DNA of 64,000 bases from Dactylonectria macrodidyma. Taxonomy: Eukaryota; Ascomycota; Sordariomycetes; Hypocreales; Nectriaceae. The notes beneath the pieces were generated by a model, which had not been told where the DNA came from, did not search any database, and saw nothing but the letters and a program-made list of their open reading frames with translations. The stretch is taken from assembly GCA_020744425.1 (NCBI GenBank), contig JAGMUV010000026.1, positions 372,001 to 436,000 of the forward strand, in the 5' to 3' direction. Shown in pieces: positions 10,392-21,806 of this stretch. Within the stretch, counting starts at the first letter, position 1. Each line of letters begins with the position of its first letter. The position numbers and the translations under genes were made by a program.

Positions 10392-12660
10392 GTCGAGGTT
10401 TGCGTTGCGAAGACTGTCTGATTGAATGTTAGTGAAGAATTGCCGCTGGGTTGGATTGGGTTGGATTGAGGTTAGGCTCTGCAGCGTATTTATCACGTTT
10501 TGCAGATTCGCCCCCTTTCTAGTTATGCTTGCTTCAGCCCTGAATTTCCTGCGCAAGGCTATCATCCGATGTTAGTTTCTGTTTCAGATCACGAACGCTG
10601 GCATGATTGCGGAGCATTTGCTGCGACACGAGACAGACCCCTGAGATCCCGGTAAATCCCACCTATAACAAGCCGACGGACAAATAGTTGACGTCGGAAT
10701 CGGCCTGTTAAGGGTTGGCTTATCTTGGCGACTGGTTCTAGAAGCATGGAAGTAATTAAAGGGTTTACCGAACTCCGTCTAGGCGACGATTGCCTAATAG
10801 CGTAAGCCCACTACGGCACTGAACCCCGCTCTGCCGCAGTCCTGAAATTGGTGATCATAGTCAGTGCGTCCTAAATGGAGTAGATAATAGATCTTCCGCG
10901 TATGAACCTGCCCTGCAAGGTTCAAAACCTATAGGCGCACTTAGTTCACGTAAAATATGGTGTGACAGGGACTGCAAGCACAGAAGAATGAAAAAGAGGT
11001 CTTTGAAAGTCACTTGGCTACCCTGTAATGATAGACAAAGGAACGCAGATTTCCCGGAACTTCAGCTTCTTTAACAGGTTTCCACTGCAAAACTATATTA
11101 TTTATTGGAAGTTCGTTTAGATGATTATTTCATTTGATGTAGGGCAGGAATGTACGTAGAACCAAGCTTTCTCTGCCTTTTATACCCCGGTGCCCTGTAG
11201 ATTCACACAGGTCGAGACTTGCTCCTAATAACGTACAGGAGTTGCACCCAAGATTTTCGTAGCCTAACGTAGCTATGAGAAAAACCTCCCGGTACAACGG
11301 AAAAAACACACTGTAATGATAGTTGCCAACCTTTGGAAGTCTCTCAACGAATGAGACAGATCTAGACTTGAATGCATCAAGAGAAATCAAGGTAGGTGTA
11401 TCGCGGGTTCCTCAAATATTACAGCCCACCTCAAGTTCAACTACCAGAGGCTAATGTCAATACAGAAAATACCACCAGAACTAACCACCTGAATTTTCGA
11501 ATGTTTTCTTGTGTACTTTCAAGATGGACTAGCTCCATATTAATACCCTTGCCCGCAATGGCAAAAGCATACGAACTGACGAAGAGCAAGGCAGCTATCG
11601 TAGTGCGGACGAAAGAAGCGAGGAAAGTAACAAAAGCCCTAGAAACATACATAGTTCGAAGGTCAGTAGAATAGCTTTTGGATAAGGTAGTGTGTCTTAT
11701 CTCTTTTAATGGGCGTTGTCCTGAACAGCTATTCTCTCGACAATATTCTTGATCGCTCTAGATAACACTATTGTTCATAACGCGCTCTGCAATACCTATG
11801 CGCCAGCGAGTAACTATGACAATAATCTATTTGTCAGATCTGAGAGTGAACTCTGATGTCTTCTTTCCCCCCCGCATCTAATAGAGGGCTCGCAGCGGCC
11901 TTTATATACGGAGATGCCCTTATTATGATAGAAGCAACAATAAGGTTTTCTTAAAACCGGATCTGAGGGGTCCGGACCTTCGAGACCGGTTTGCTAGAGA
12001 TCCGGGCCTTTGAGACCGGGCCGCAGTCTCAGCAGTTAACACCGGGCCATAGTCTCATCAGTTGATAGATGTGACATGTACCTCTGATGTATCTGACACT
12101 ATTGGACTAAAGGTAACGTGGTTAATAAGAGAGCATAATAAAAATCCTTGAACCTACACTATTACCAACTAATTAGATAATCCTTAACTACTTATAATAT
12201 CTCAATCTTTAAATGAAGATAGGTTCTTCTTATAATTTAAGCCCTGTAAAATAACCTAAAATTAAAGGCTCGATGAGCTATAGAGATTTATTACCTTAGG
12301 CATATAATATTATACCGTTAATAATAAGGCATTTAATCTTAATATAGTTATAATAAGGTTTAATATACATATATCTCTTTAATATGTTATTCTTAGATAG
12401 TACTATAAGCCAGTCCTTAATGTCTGTCTGCTTTCGTAAAACTCTCGTAATCGTCATGTAAGTTCCATCGCGTTTCGTTGTTCATCATGGCCTCGAGCTC
12501 GGCGGTAAATTCCTTTCAAAGCCGGCATGTCTCGCAATCTGGCTCCTGTTGTTTACATTGCGCAGAAGTACCGAATAAAAAGATTGATTGAAATTAATTG
12601 TTCATTATCAAGATGAGGGTTCTTCTCGGGTTCATATCTCTAGATGATTTTATCTAGGAC
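10392..12660. other. Long intergenic region with AT-rich decayed block
   Basis: 2.3 kb with no supportable gene. The part next to 10391 is the arabinanase promoter; an in-frame extension to 10565 is untranslated leader. Small frames at 11130-11390 and 11396-11674 overlap on opposite strands and match nothing. At 11945-12060 short ccggacc/gagaccgg repeats occur. The block 12120-12420 is extremely AT-rich, resembling sequence degraded by RIP-like mutation. At 12640-12690 a motif ctaggactttcagact may be the left end of the mariner relic that follows. Confidence 0.5.
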
Positions 12661-12704
12661 TTTCAGACTAATAGTCTGATTTAGGCACACGTTTTCGGCT
12701 CATG

Positions 12705-13478
12705 ATGCCTCGAGGCAAGGAATTATCCCCCTCTATACGGTCCCGTATTTGCGAGCTATGAAGGCAGGACCTAAGCGCGCACAAATTAACAAGCATGTCC
12801 TCGAAATACTCCTAAGTAGGAACAAGACCTCCCTACGCCGCGAGGCTCAACGAGGAGCGGATAACATATCCCTACCTCGGTCAGGCGCGCCTCAAAAGCT
12901 CACAGAAGATCAACGCGATCAGACATATGACACCGTCACAACCAATCCGCATGTGGCGATGAGAGACCTACTCGATTTTGTTGATAACGTTATCCAGTTA
13001 CACCCTCTACGGTGCCTTCTGCGTGAGATGAACAAGAAAAAATGGCGAGGGTAGGGCTTGCGTCCTATTTGGACCTTCCTTAGCCCTTGTGATGCTATTC
13101 ACATTGGTGACGTTCAGGAAGCTAGGAGGCAAGGAGCTGTGCGGCAGATACTCTGGTCTGCCTTTGGCAGGGGGTATCGTACGCCCTTGGTGCCTCTCGT
13201 TGGCAACGTTAATGCTGAGGGCATTCGCAACCTCTATTCCGTTGTGCTACCGTGGTGTGTGGAGGTTGAGGATATCTTTATGCATGACAACGCCTCTGTG
13301 TACACAGTGAACTCACTCACGCAGAGGATACAGTCACCACACAACACGCTTCGGTACAAGCTGCAATGGAAGGCTAGGACAGCCTTAAAGACGAGATCTT
13401 GATGAACCTTTCTGATACAATGCCGAACCGCGTTAATGCTGTGATTGCTACAGAAGGCTAGTATACAAAGTATTGATA
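12705..13478 (+). pseudogene. Degenerate Tc1/mariner transposase
   Basis: Fragments of a Tc1/mariner transposase in order: MPRGKELSPSIRSRICEL at the start, RSGAPQKLTEDQRD and the second helix-turn-helix near 12880-12990, FGRGYRTPLVPLVGN and IFMHDNASVYT (second catalytic Asp) at 13160-13310, and the C-terminal LSDTMPNRVNAVI..YTKY near 13405-13478. It carries several frameshifts, a large gap in the catalytic core (the region with the first Asp is missing or unrecognisable), and a TAG just before YTKY where Trp is usual. Not functional. It is a different family from the intact copy at 5.3 kb. Confidence 0.85.
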
Positions 13479-14434
13479 CCATTCTTAGCTAATAGCATTA
13501 GATCAAAGCAGCAATCTAAAAGCGGCCACACAGCAAGGGGCTGATCCGGCTAGACCGACTGATCTGGTACCAGAGTTTGGAACCATATGGTTTTGCCACC
13601 AACCGTAGTGGAGACACACGTGTGCCTACTCGTGGCGGGAGATCTGGCTTTAGGTTCAACTTAACTAAAACCGAAAGTCCGTATTAGAACTATTGATGGA
13701 TCCTTGCTCTTTTAGTGCCTCCTAGCCAGGGTTTGTTTGGAAATCATCTAAGCGCACGCCGGGATAATTAGCAAGGATGCTTGTTAAAGCCATAGGTGCC
13801 ACTTGATGTATATGAACATTATTACTTCATGGAGGGACAAGATGACCCTCCTGCACCCCTTTATAGGCGTGTGCCTACTATCTAAGGTATCTTACAAAAG
13901 AGGGAAAGTTCAATATTCCTTGGGGGGCGGCTCTAGTCCCTTGCAGACACTCTTGTCCGGGTCCTTGTGCCGCCCTCAAGACTAAGGGTCGAGTGACTTG
14001 GCCCTTGACCATGCTGCTAGTCGCTACCGAACATTATTGACTATGTTACATTCGGCCCCGTATCTAGTTACCGGTAGTCGTTGAGCGGAGCTCGTCGTCC
14101 CGCTCCGGATAGAATGCTAGCCTAGCACATGATTAAAGGGACGATGCTACTCTGGAATGGTACGTTGGTTTATGCTAACCCGACGCTAAATTAGTTGCAT
14201 CGTTTCAGAGGCTAAGCGTGCCACTGTCGAAATTCCTCCAATTACCGGAGGCGCTCCAATGACGTTGAATACGACGTCTCAAGATCATGTGACCAACCCA
14301 AAGAACATATCCAATACCCTGAGCGCAATTATAAAAATGTCTGACTATTATATATAGGTATAAACTGGGGATATATAACTTCTCTATTTAGTCTTGTCTT
14401 AATACGCTCCTTCCCAAATCCTCAATTCCCAACA
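13479..14434. other. Intergenic with likely core promoter of the GH43 gene
   Basis: Nothing coding is recognisable in about 950 bp. A TATA-like run (tattatatataggtataaa) at 14345-14364, about 75-90 bp before the ATG, and a CT-rich stretch (cttctctatttagtcttgtc) are consistent with a fungal promoter for the downstream GH43 gene. Confidence 0.45.
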
Positions 14435-15612
14435 ATGAAGATATCAAACCTCATCAGCGTAAGCCTCGTGGCTCTGCTGTCTAGCATCAGTTATGTTCAA
14501 GCAGCAACTTACTCCAACCCATTGGAAGCCAGAAATGGTGGCGATCCCAGTATCGTTTGGCACGGAGGCTGGTGGTACATGACAGCAACCACTTGGACCG
14601 ATGTCCGTCTGAGAAGGGCAAAAACCCTGAACGGGCTCAAGACTGGAGAGTCAAAGATAATTTATGCGAGCGATGAGCCCAGCAGATGCTGCAATGTCTG
14701 GGCTCCCGAATTGCACAATGTCGGCGGGACGTAAGTTTTTCAATCAATCTGCTGATAGCTGTACTGACCACTTTTGTTCAGATGGTACGTGTATTTCTCT
14801 GCTGGAACCCGACCAAATACGGACAACCAGCGCTCCCAAGTCCTCAAAGGTATGACCCATCTACTGTCACCATCCATGGCTACGATATGAAGCTGACTAT
14901 TCATATCAGGTGGCGCCTCCCCATGGGATGCATTCAAATTTGCCGGCACACTCAACACGCCAACGTGGGCCATTGACGGCACACGGCTCAGTATCAACAA
15001 TAAAGACTATTTCGTCTACTCGTGTTGGAGATCCGATACTGGAGCCAACCTTCAAAGTCTTTGTATCTCAACAATGTCCTCACCCACGACTCTCACCGGC
15101 GGAGAGTTCCTCCTTGCATCTCCAACTGCCTCTTGGGAGAAGTTTGGGGCTTTTCCAGTGAATGAGGGACCATTTGCCCTTTATCGCAACGGAAAGACTT
15201 TCATTTCATTCTCTGCGTCCTTCTGTGGCTCTCCGCAATACAGTCTCGGATATCTAACGTACGGAGGCAGCGGTGACCCTCGTCAGAAATCCAACTGGAA
15301 GAAGTCAGGTCCTCAATTCACTGCTGCCAACGGAAACTTTGGAACAGGCCACAACTCGTAAGTCGTGAATGATGATTTCGATTTATCATCTCCGGGGTTA
15401 GTTCAAGGCTAATTTCAAACAGATTCTTCACTTCGCCCGACGGAAACGAGACTTGGATGGCCTATCACTCCACGCCCAACTCAGCTGGAAGCTGTGGCGA
15501 CCGCTTCGCCAATGCAAAGAAGATTGACTGGAACTCAGATGGCACTCCCAAGTTGGGGTCAGCTCCAGCCGCCAACCAGAACCTTGCAGGTCCTCGCGGT
15601 GAGCCTGCATAG
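14435..15612 (+). CDS. GH43 exo-alpha-L-arabinofuranosidase-like enzyme, secreted
   Basis: A 333-residue GH43 protein with a signal peptide of about 23 residues (ending SYVQA). Three introns restore one frame: 14731-14781, 14850-14909 and 15358-15422, all GT-AG and 51-65 bp. Catalytic acids fit GH43: Asp37 in NGGDPSIVW, Asp144 in TWAIDGTRL and Glu207 in VNEGPFAL. CCNVWAPELHNVGGTWYVYFSAG and the FGTGHNSFF..MAYHST stretch are typical of the subfamily whose characterised members release arabinose from arabinan ends (GH43_26; subfamily call is by resemblance). It lies 4 kb from the endo-arabinanase and 0.8 kb from a third GH43-like gene, so joint use of arabinan is plausible. No defect is seen. 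Alternative: other exo-acting GH43 specificities. Confidence 0.9.
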
Positions 15613-16424
15613 ACTACTTCTCTGGACACCTCCTTCGTCTACGGGTCGCCAAAATAATAAGTGCATCTACTAGCTCTAGAGGGACTTGGTAGAGGTTGTA
15701 GGAGTCAATTTCTCCAAACGGCAGACTGATGCTTTCAACAAGCTGAGGTCAACCCTTTTTTCTTAGTAGTTCAACACTCCTAGAGCTTCTATTTACATTA
15801 TTCTGTATGAATTGTATATATATCTTGATATGTCTACACCTATGAGTGAAGCACTGCATTTTTATGTACAGGTATATAAAATACTGGCGCCTTGTCAGAT
15901 GAAGAGCCGACGATCCTGGCTAGGATTGGGTTTGATTATTTAAAAGATCTTGTGCATCCATCATGATGCCCTAACGCTGATCATGTCCCGATTGTGGCAC
16001 GCTAATGCTTGCTGATGATCGACCCGTTTCAGCTCACAACGCTGATCATGGAACGCCCTTACCGACCCACTAAAAAGTATTAACAAGTTCTAGAACACAT
16101 GTGGAGCCTGAGTAAACTTTGCTGCACTTGCATTTCTCCCGTGGCATTGCCTACCGGAATGATAGTAATGTTCCCACTCTAATGGGTATTCATGATGGAG
16201 AAAAGGATAGCTGGAGAGGAGTACTTGTCGATAAATAAATTTTAAATCAAGTTATGTAATGTAGTCAGAAAAGAAATTACACGGCAAAAACGATTCAATT
16301 TAGCTAGAGATGCATAAATACTGATCGCAGATGCTATTTTGCCAAGGCCGATGCCAATCTTCCACTTCCATACATCGCAGCGGTATCTCATTCTTCTCCC
16401 CCTGTGCTAACCGTCTCATGTTTC
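15613..16424. other. Convergent intergenic region
   Basis: About 810 bp between two converging GH43 genes, presumably two 3' UTRs. No repeat, RNA or coding sequence was recognised. Confidence 0.4.
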
Positions 16425-17921
16425 TCAGGGGTACTTAGCGCGAATTCTGTCGTATTCAGCTTGTGTGAGGGGAGTAACAACACCATGCTTCAAACCACGA
16501 GGGAAACCAGCCGCATTGGATTGCGCATAAATGCCTGGATTAAGGATGTTGGTGGTTTGAAACGGACTGTATTGGACGTAATCATCCATCCAGAGATGGT
16601 ACAAGTTGGCGTTGTTATTATCTCGGAACGATAAAGCACCTTCACGGGGTGTCTCATTTCGGACAAATCCAGGGTTGCGGGTCCAGGTTCCGAATAGACC
16701 ACCCGTGGTTCGCTCTTGAAACACTTGGTTAGTTCTCTCGTCCTTGATGTAACGGACAAAATGGCCAGGGGTCCCAAGGTACTGGAATTCTTGGTCGATC
16801 ACGGGAATACCAGGGGCATAGTAGTCTTTCGGCGCACTGAAAGTAGCAAAGTCCTTTGTTGTTGCGTAGCGAATGCGATCGAGTCCCGCAAAACCAGTAT
16901 GGCCAGGATCGTTGGATGCGTAGTGTCGAGACGCCCAGAAGACGTAGTACTGGCGAGTGGCATCATCCCAAACGGCAGAGGGGGCCCAAGTCATACCAGC
17001 CGTGTTGGCTTCAACCGTGCGTAGCTTGGGGCCAGACCAGTTGACGAGATCTTTTGACTGCCAGATAACGAGACCGCGGCTACCAGTCCGGGTGGCTTTG
17101 TCCCAGTTAAAGCCAGGAGCGTTGATGTCAAGGTCTGCAAGCGAGTTAGTCCTGATGATAATAATTATGAGATGCCGGGTGAGATAAACATACTAGGGTT
17201 ACCTTTTTGACGTCATAAACCCCAACTTACCAATTGACGTCATAAACACCAACTGACTGGTAATTTACCGTCATAAACCTCCTTCCTAGCTAGGTTTAGT
17301 GACCTTTCAAAAAGAGGTTCGGGCTATGGGATCATAGGTTATTCCGGCCCCGAGGCTCAGCCGAGTACGTAGCAGAGACACACGGCCGAAGTCCGTTACT
17401 AAGGGTCAAATACTCCACTCAGGAAAATTGTATTGTATTGTATTGTATTCAGATTTTCTAAAACAACTGAACTCTTTGATAACTCTCCTAATTGCCATTT
17501 TATCAGTTAGTAGTGCTTAGAGTCACGTGATAAATGACATGTCATAAACCTCGGGTTTATGACCGTCATTTACCTGGAGGTTTTGGTAATTTACCTCCCG
17601 GTAATTTACCTCAAGGGAACCCTAAAACATACCGGTAGCAATAATAAAGTATTCAGAGCGATCAGTGTTAGTGACAAGATAAACGTCTCTAACGGCCCGG
17701 GTGCCAACGGTTGAGGTAAGAATAGGATTCCCGTTGTTTAGCTTTCTGTAGCTGAAAGGGTTATTGCCGTTGGAAAGATACTGTTGGACTCTAGGAACCG
17801 GATCGGAGAACGTTGAGATGAGATAGCCAACGAACTTCTGCTGACGAGGTACTACTACGTTGGCAGAGGCAGTGAGTGCCAAAGCCGCAGTTGCGACAGA
17901 TTGAAACAAGTTCCAACGCAT
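16425..17921 (-). CDS. GH43-like arabinosidase, secreted, MITE in its intron
   Basis: A 332-residue predicted secreted glycosidase of the GH43-like type; the signal peptide covers about residues 1-22 (ALALTASANV). Exon 1 is 17633-17921 and exon 2 is 16425-17134. The intron between is 498 bp, of which 439 bp are a MITE plus one target copy, so the native intron was 59 bp. The splice joins FIIAT to DLDINAPG in frame. VRDVYLV, TGSRGLVIWQSKDLVNWS and GMTWAPSAVWDD correspond to GH43 blade motifs; here the usual RDP reads RDV. It probably acts on arabinan-type side chains (inference). It converges with the exo-acting GH43 gene. It still encodes a full protein if the proximal donor is used. Confidence 0.82.
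17194..17624. mobile_element. 431-bp MITE in the GH43-like intron
   Basis: Terminal inverted repeats tagggttacc (left) and gggaacccta (right) differ at one position, and an exact 8-bp duplication, aaacatac, sits at 17186-17193 and 17625-17632. It holds repeated gtcataaac and ggtaatttacc motifs and a ttgta microsatellite near 17430-17450, with no coding frame. The 8-bp duplication points to hAT-type mobilisation. Confidence 0.93.
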
Positions 17922-19391
17922 CTTGTAAGTTTCCAGGTGTAAGAATAGGAATTAGATGTGCGACTTGTCTCGTTAGATACAAAACTATTTTCAAGCAGAA
18001 ACTGTGGCTTTATCTGTGATTTTGAATCTGTCTATTGTTATATTTCAGTACCTCTACCGACGTTTCATTATATGCCGAACTTGCTCTATTGGGTCGCTTG
18101 GAAGGTGTAAGTCGCCAATGCTCATGCGACACCCCAAATAACGGTAAAATAGATGGACTCGGGTTATCTCGCACCATACGGAAGAAATGTCGTGACATCC
18201 TTGCACAAGTAGGTTGCGCATGGCACCCCTGCTTACTACGTACCCCATGTATGTGCTGCAGCCATGGAACCGGGCGGGGGGTGTTGCTCCGTTCTAGATT
18301 TGGGGAATAACTATGGGTAAAGGTGAGGTGAATGCTGTCAGCCGATCGTTTCAGAAACGATTCTATAGCATGGTTCTTTGAGCATGGGGGCTGAAAACGG
18401 CAAGGCCTGTGAGCGAGCGAATATTACCAATTTGGGCAAGTTCCGGCGCGTGCTGCCTAAACTAGATATCGTTACAATTGAAACAACCTGAGCTGTCGTG
18501 AAAGGCCGGGTTTATGTTCTAGGATAACGGAGACCCGACCAAAACGGCAAGGTCTATAAGCGAGCGAATATTGCCAATCTGAGCAAGTTCCGGCGCACGA
18601 CGCCCAAATTAGACATTGTTACAATTGAATCAACCTGAGCAGTCGTGTAAGGCCGGGCTTCTATTCTAGGATTATTCTCGTCATAAAACAAAGTACTGCT
18701 TACAATTACAGTGGACAACGGAGACCCAACCACTTTTTTTACACCACTAAAAGCTTATACAGGAAGGAATTTCTCCCATAATATTGTTTAGTTCAGGAGG
18801 ATACGCCTCACAGGGCCCACAGCGTCAAATCTCGCTGCGTTGTTAATCAGACGAACAGTCTGAAAGTCCTAGAATTACAGTTCAAAGCCCTAGACGGAAT
18901 CATTTAGAAATATGAAACAGAGAAGAACTCCCATCTCTAAACTATATTTTTACCCGCCATTACTGGGCAAAATATACAACACGCAATTGCTAAGCTTCGA
19001 TATAAGCGCGCGACTTCCGAACGTTCTCATCTTCCATCTCAGCTCAAACTATGGCAGCCATCAAGCAGTACCCTGCAAGTCTATGCACACTTCTCCATAT
19101 TTTCCGCTTGGTGCGGAAATGAGATGCATCCAGGATCCTGGTTACTTCCAAGAGTGTGCGTCAGAAAACCACCTGACCATCTCTACTTAAGCAAGGATTG
19201 CCTAGCCCATAATCCCAGTTAGAGCTCTAAAGCAAGAGCAGGTTTGGTTACTACCCCTTAAGAGGCAACGCATGTTTATTTTCCACCTATGCGGCGCTTA
19301 ATCAGTAGAATGTGTTAATCTACACAGACTTGTAGTAACTTTGTCTCAAATGATGTAAATGTAACAAGCAAGTATTATAAATAAGTGAGTA
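17922..19391. other. Intergenic between GH43-like gene and first pogo element
   Basis: Contains the promoter of the minus-strand GH43-like gene, a duplicated 132-bp block (18394-18672), and at 18838-18905 sequence resembling, inverted, the ctaggactttcagact motif beside the mariner relic at 12.65 kb. Frames at 18035-18310 and 18912-19190 have no recognisable content. Confidence 0.4.
18394..18672 (+). repeat. Tandem duplication, two 132-bp copies
   Basis: Copies at 18394-18525 and 18541-18672 (period 147 bp) both run from aaaacggcaagg through gagcgaatatt and aagttccggcgc to ttctaggat. They differ mostly by transitions. The 15-bp spacer aacggagacccgacc recurs, slightly changed, after the second copy at about 18718, separated by a 45-bp insertion. 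No coding content. Confidence 0.85.
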
Positions 19392-21605
19392 CCATGCACC
19401 ACCACCCTTTCGCCAACCCCACCCTTTCGCCAGGCCAAAAAAAAAAACCACCACCAAAACTCAGCTATTTCACTTACACAGAATTCGGCCAAAATAAAAG
19501 TTATTTGCAAATGGTTGCCTCCTGTAAATTTACAATTGATATATCTACCGATTTTTAGGTCTTTTGACTACCCGCCCAGATCGAGTGGTGCGCTGAGGTG
19601 GTATGGTTTCCTCTCTGACTTCAATAACCGAAGCAGCCTCCGATTCTGACCCTGACTTCTCCGAAGAGCTATCATCCACCACAACAGGCTTCTTTTTACT
19701 TCCTTTTTCGGGAGCAGCTTCCCCAGACGCTAGAGCCTCGCTTAGGGTCATGAAACGCTTATTGGGATTAGGTATAGCCTTCCTCTTCTTCCCTCTCTTC
19801 AGACGGGCCAGTTCCTCCTCCAGGCCAGCAATTCTCATGGCATGCGCCGCTAACGTCTGCTGCTGCGCCTCAAACCCTTTGGCTATCACGTTATATCGCC
19901 TCCGCGTCTTTGGTGTTTTGTTCAGCCCAAGATCACGAATGTGGCGGCTGGTTTTTGGTGTATCGTCCGAGCCAAAATATGGCGCCCGCTCCGGAGTCCT
20001 CTTCGGGCTGTCATTCGGCCTATCCTCTTGGATTTCTGGATGCCTCAGAGCCTTGGCTCGTGAAATTGGCCAATTGCCAGTAACTCTCCAGCCGGAGAGT
20101 ATGTTCTTCTTTGTCATTCCCGCTTCACGAGCCTTGGCGTAGGCTCTGATAAAATTGACCTTGTCCATTGGAGTAGAATCAGTCAGAGTGGCGAACTTTT
20201 CCAACTCTCGTCGATATGCAGCTTTGGATGCATTGAATACTCCATTATCTAATGGCTGGAGGCCGTGGGAGCAGTGTGCTGGAAGGTAGCAACAGTAAAC
20301 GTTGTTCAAAAAGCACGTAGCCATCCATTCATCCTTCTCTCCGTTAGCAGTGATCCTTGACCTAATAAGCAAAGAACATACCGTTGCATGACTCCCATGG
20401 CCATCTAGAATGATTAATCTCGCATCAGACTCGTCGACAGGCTTGGTCTGAGGCAAATAGACTCTTTCAAGCCATTCAACACCAATGTGGTCGTCAGTCC
20501 ACCCGTTGGGTGACGTTACATAATGCCAGTCTGCTATCTTCTTGAATTCGTTAAGGAACCACTGTTTCTGGAGTTCCTTTCCCTTGAATATTATGCCAGG
20601 AGTTAAGACACGGCCGTCAGCAGTGACAGCTTCGATAAACGAAGTCCAATTTCGAGTTTGAGGTCCCTTGAGAAGAGCCTTTCGCTTTGGGTTCACGCTT
20701 CCGACCACCAGACTATCCAACCCTAGCGAAAAGAGTTTGGTTAGTTAAATTTCAAAGAAAAAGAGAATAGAGATATAGACGCTTGCCAAAACCAATCATA
20801 ATCCCTCCTTCGTCAACGTTGACAGTATTTTCAGGCTTAATCCAGCCATATTGGCCCTCCCTGATATCGAAGTACCAATGAACCGCCTTGGGCGTGAACG
20901 AGTCAAACCTATTAGCTTCTTGACGTCTCCCGATCTTAGTCTTAAGGTCTCGGCGGCGCTCAATGAATCTGGCTACCCAGTTGCGTCCTAATTCTGGCTG
21001 TTCGCCTTGCTGTCTTAACAAGCCCATGACGCAAGCGCGAATCTGATTGTGGGACGGAGCGTACCCCAGAGACTCCTGACGAAGAATCCAGAAAGCCAAT
21101 TTGTCTTCCTGATTCTTGGATAACCGTTGGCCAGGCTGAATTTGCTCTTTCAGGGCCGTCTGACCGTTAAGTCTGTCGATTAGAGTCCTTCGAGGCACAC
21201 CCCATCGGTGAGCCGCTTCAGAGGGTGAAACGCCGTTATCGGTGACATCCAATATGGCCTCGGCCATGTCGTCTTCTGTGTATTTCCAACGGGGCCTCGA
21301 TGAAGGCATTTTGATTGCGTTGTAAGGGACTGGCAAGGGAAATGTTGGGAAAGAGCGGTGAGGAATCTGGTGGTTAAGTTGGTGATATTTCCTTACAATG
21401 GCTTGCATACATCACGTGCCCCATGCAACTGCACGTGACCAGAAAATTAAATTCCAATCAATTTTATATCTATAAGAAGTGGCCGCTTGCCAATAACTTC
21501 TATTTTGGTCAAATTCTGTATAAATGAAGTAGTTGAGTTTTGGTGGTGGTTTTTTTTTTTGGCTTGGCGAAAGGGTGGGGTTGGCGAAAGGGTGGTGGTG
21601 CATGG
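19392..21605 (-). mobile_element. Pogo/Fot-type element, copy 1
   Basis: Bounded by TA at 19390-19391 and 21606-21607. The ends are ccatgcaccaccaccctttc and its inverse, followed by repeated ctttcgcca motifs and an A/T homopolymer. 2214 bp with one intact transposase gene. Only 45 bp separate it from pogo copy 2. Confidence 0.92.
19545..21309 (-). CDS. Pogo/Fot-type transposase, intact
   Basis: A 550-residue transposase. It starts MPSSRPRWKYTEDD with a psq-type helix-turn-helix (about residues 8-55) and a CENP-B-like second DNA-binding region (about 65-130). The DDE_1 catalytic domain follows: NVDEGGIM (Asp), LIILDGHGSHAT (Asp) and LQPLDNGVF (Asp). A C-terminal coiled, basic tail carries RGKKRKAIPNPNKRFM. 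Two introns: 20723-20786 with a GC donor (gcaagc) and CTAG acceptor, and 20334-20381 (48 bp, divisible by 3, with gctaac), placed by comparison with the other copies. Exon lengths 523, 341 and 789 nt close the frame. The longer open frame upstream of the chosen ATG lacks family similarity. Confidence 0.93.
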
Positions 21606-21806
21606 TACTGGTTAAAATAAGTCTTTTTATACTATAAAATGCACTATATACCATCCAGGACCACTTCATGGACACCCCCACTTAGTGGACCACCAAAATT
21701 TCGATCCTCCCATACAAAATCTAAATTTTGGTGCACACAAAAACAGATCACGTTGTCAATCAATATCGAAGTTAGTAAAGAGACTCTCCATAAAATTGAT
21801 CAAATT

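Noticed and set aside
10392..10565. N-terminal extension of the arabinanase frame
   Set aside because: The extension would bury the signal peptide at residue 58 onward; the inner ATG gives a standard secretion signal.
11130..11674. Two opposing small frames with some hydrophobic stretches
   Set aside because: They lie in decaying intergenic sequence, overlap in opposite directions elsewhere, and show no domain.
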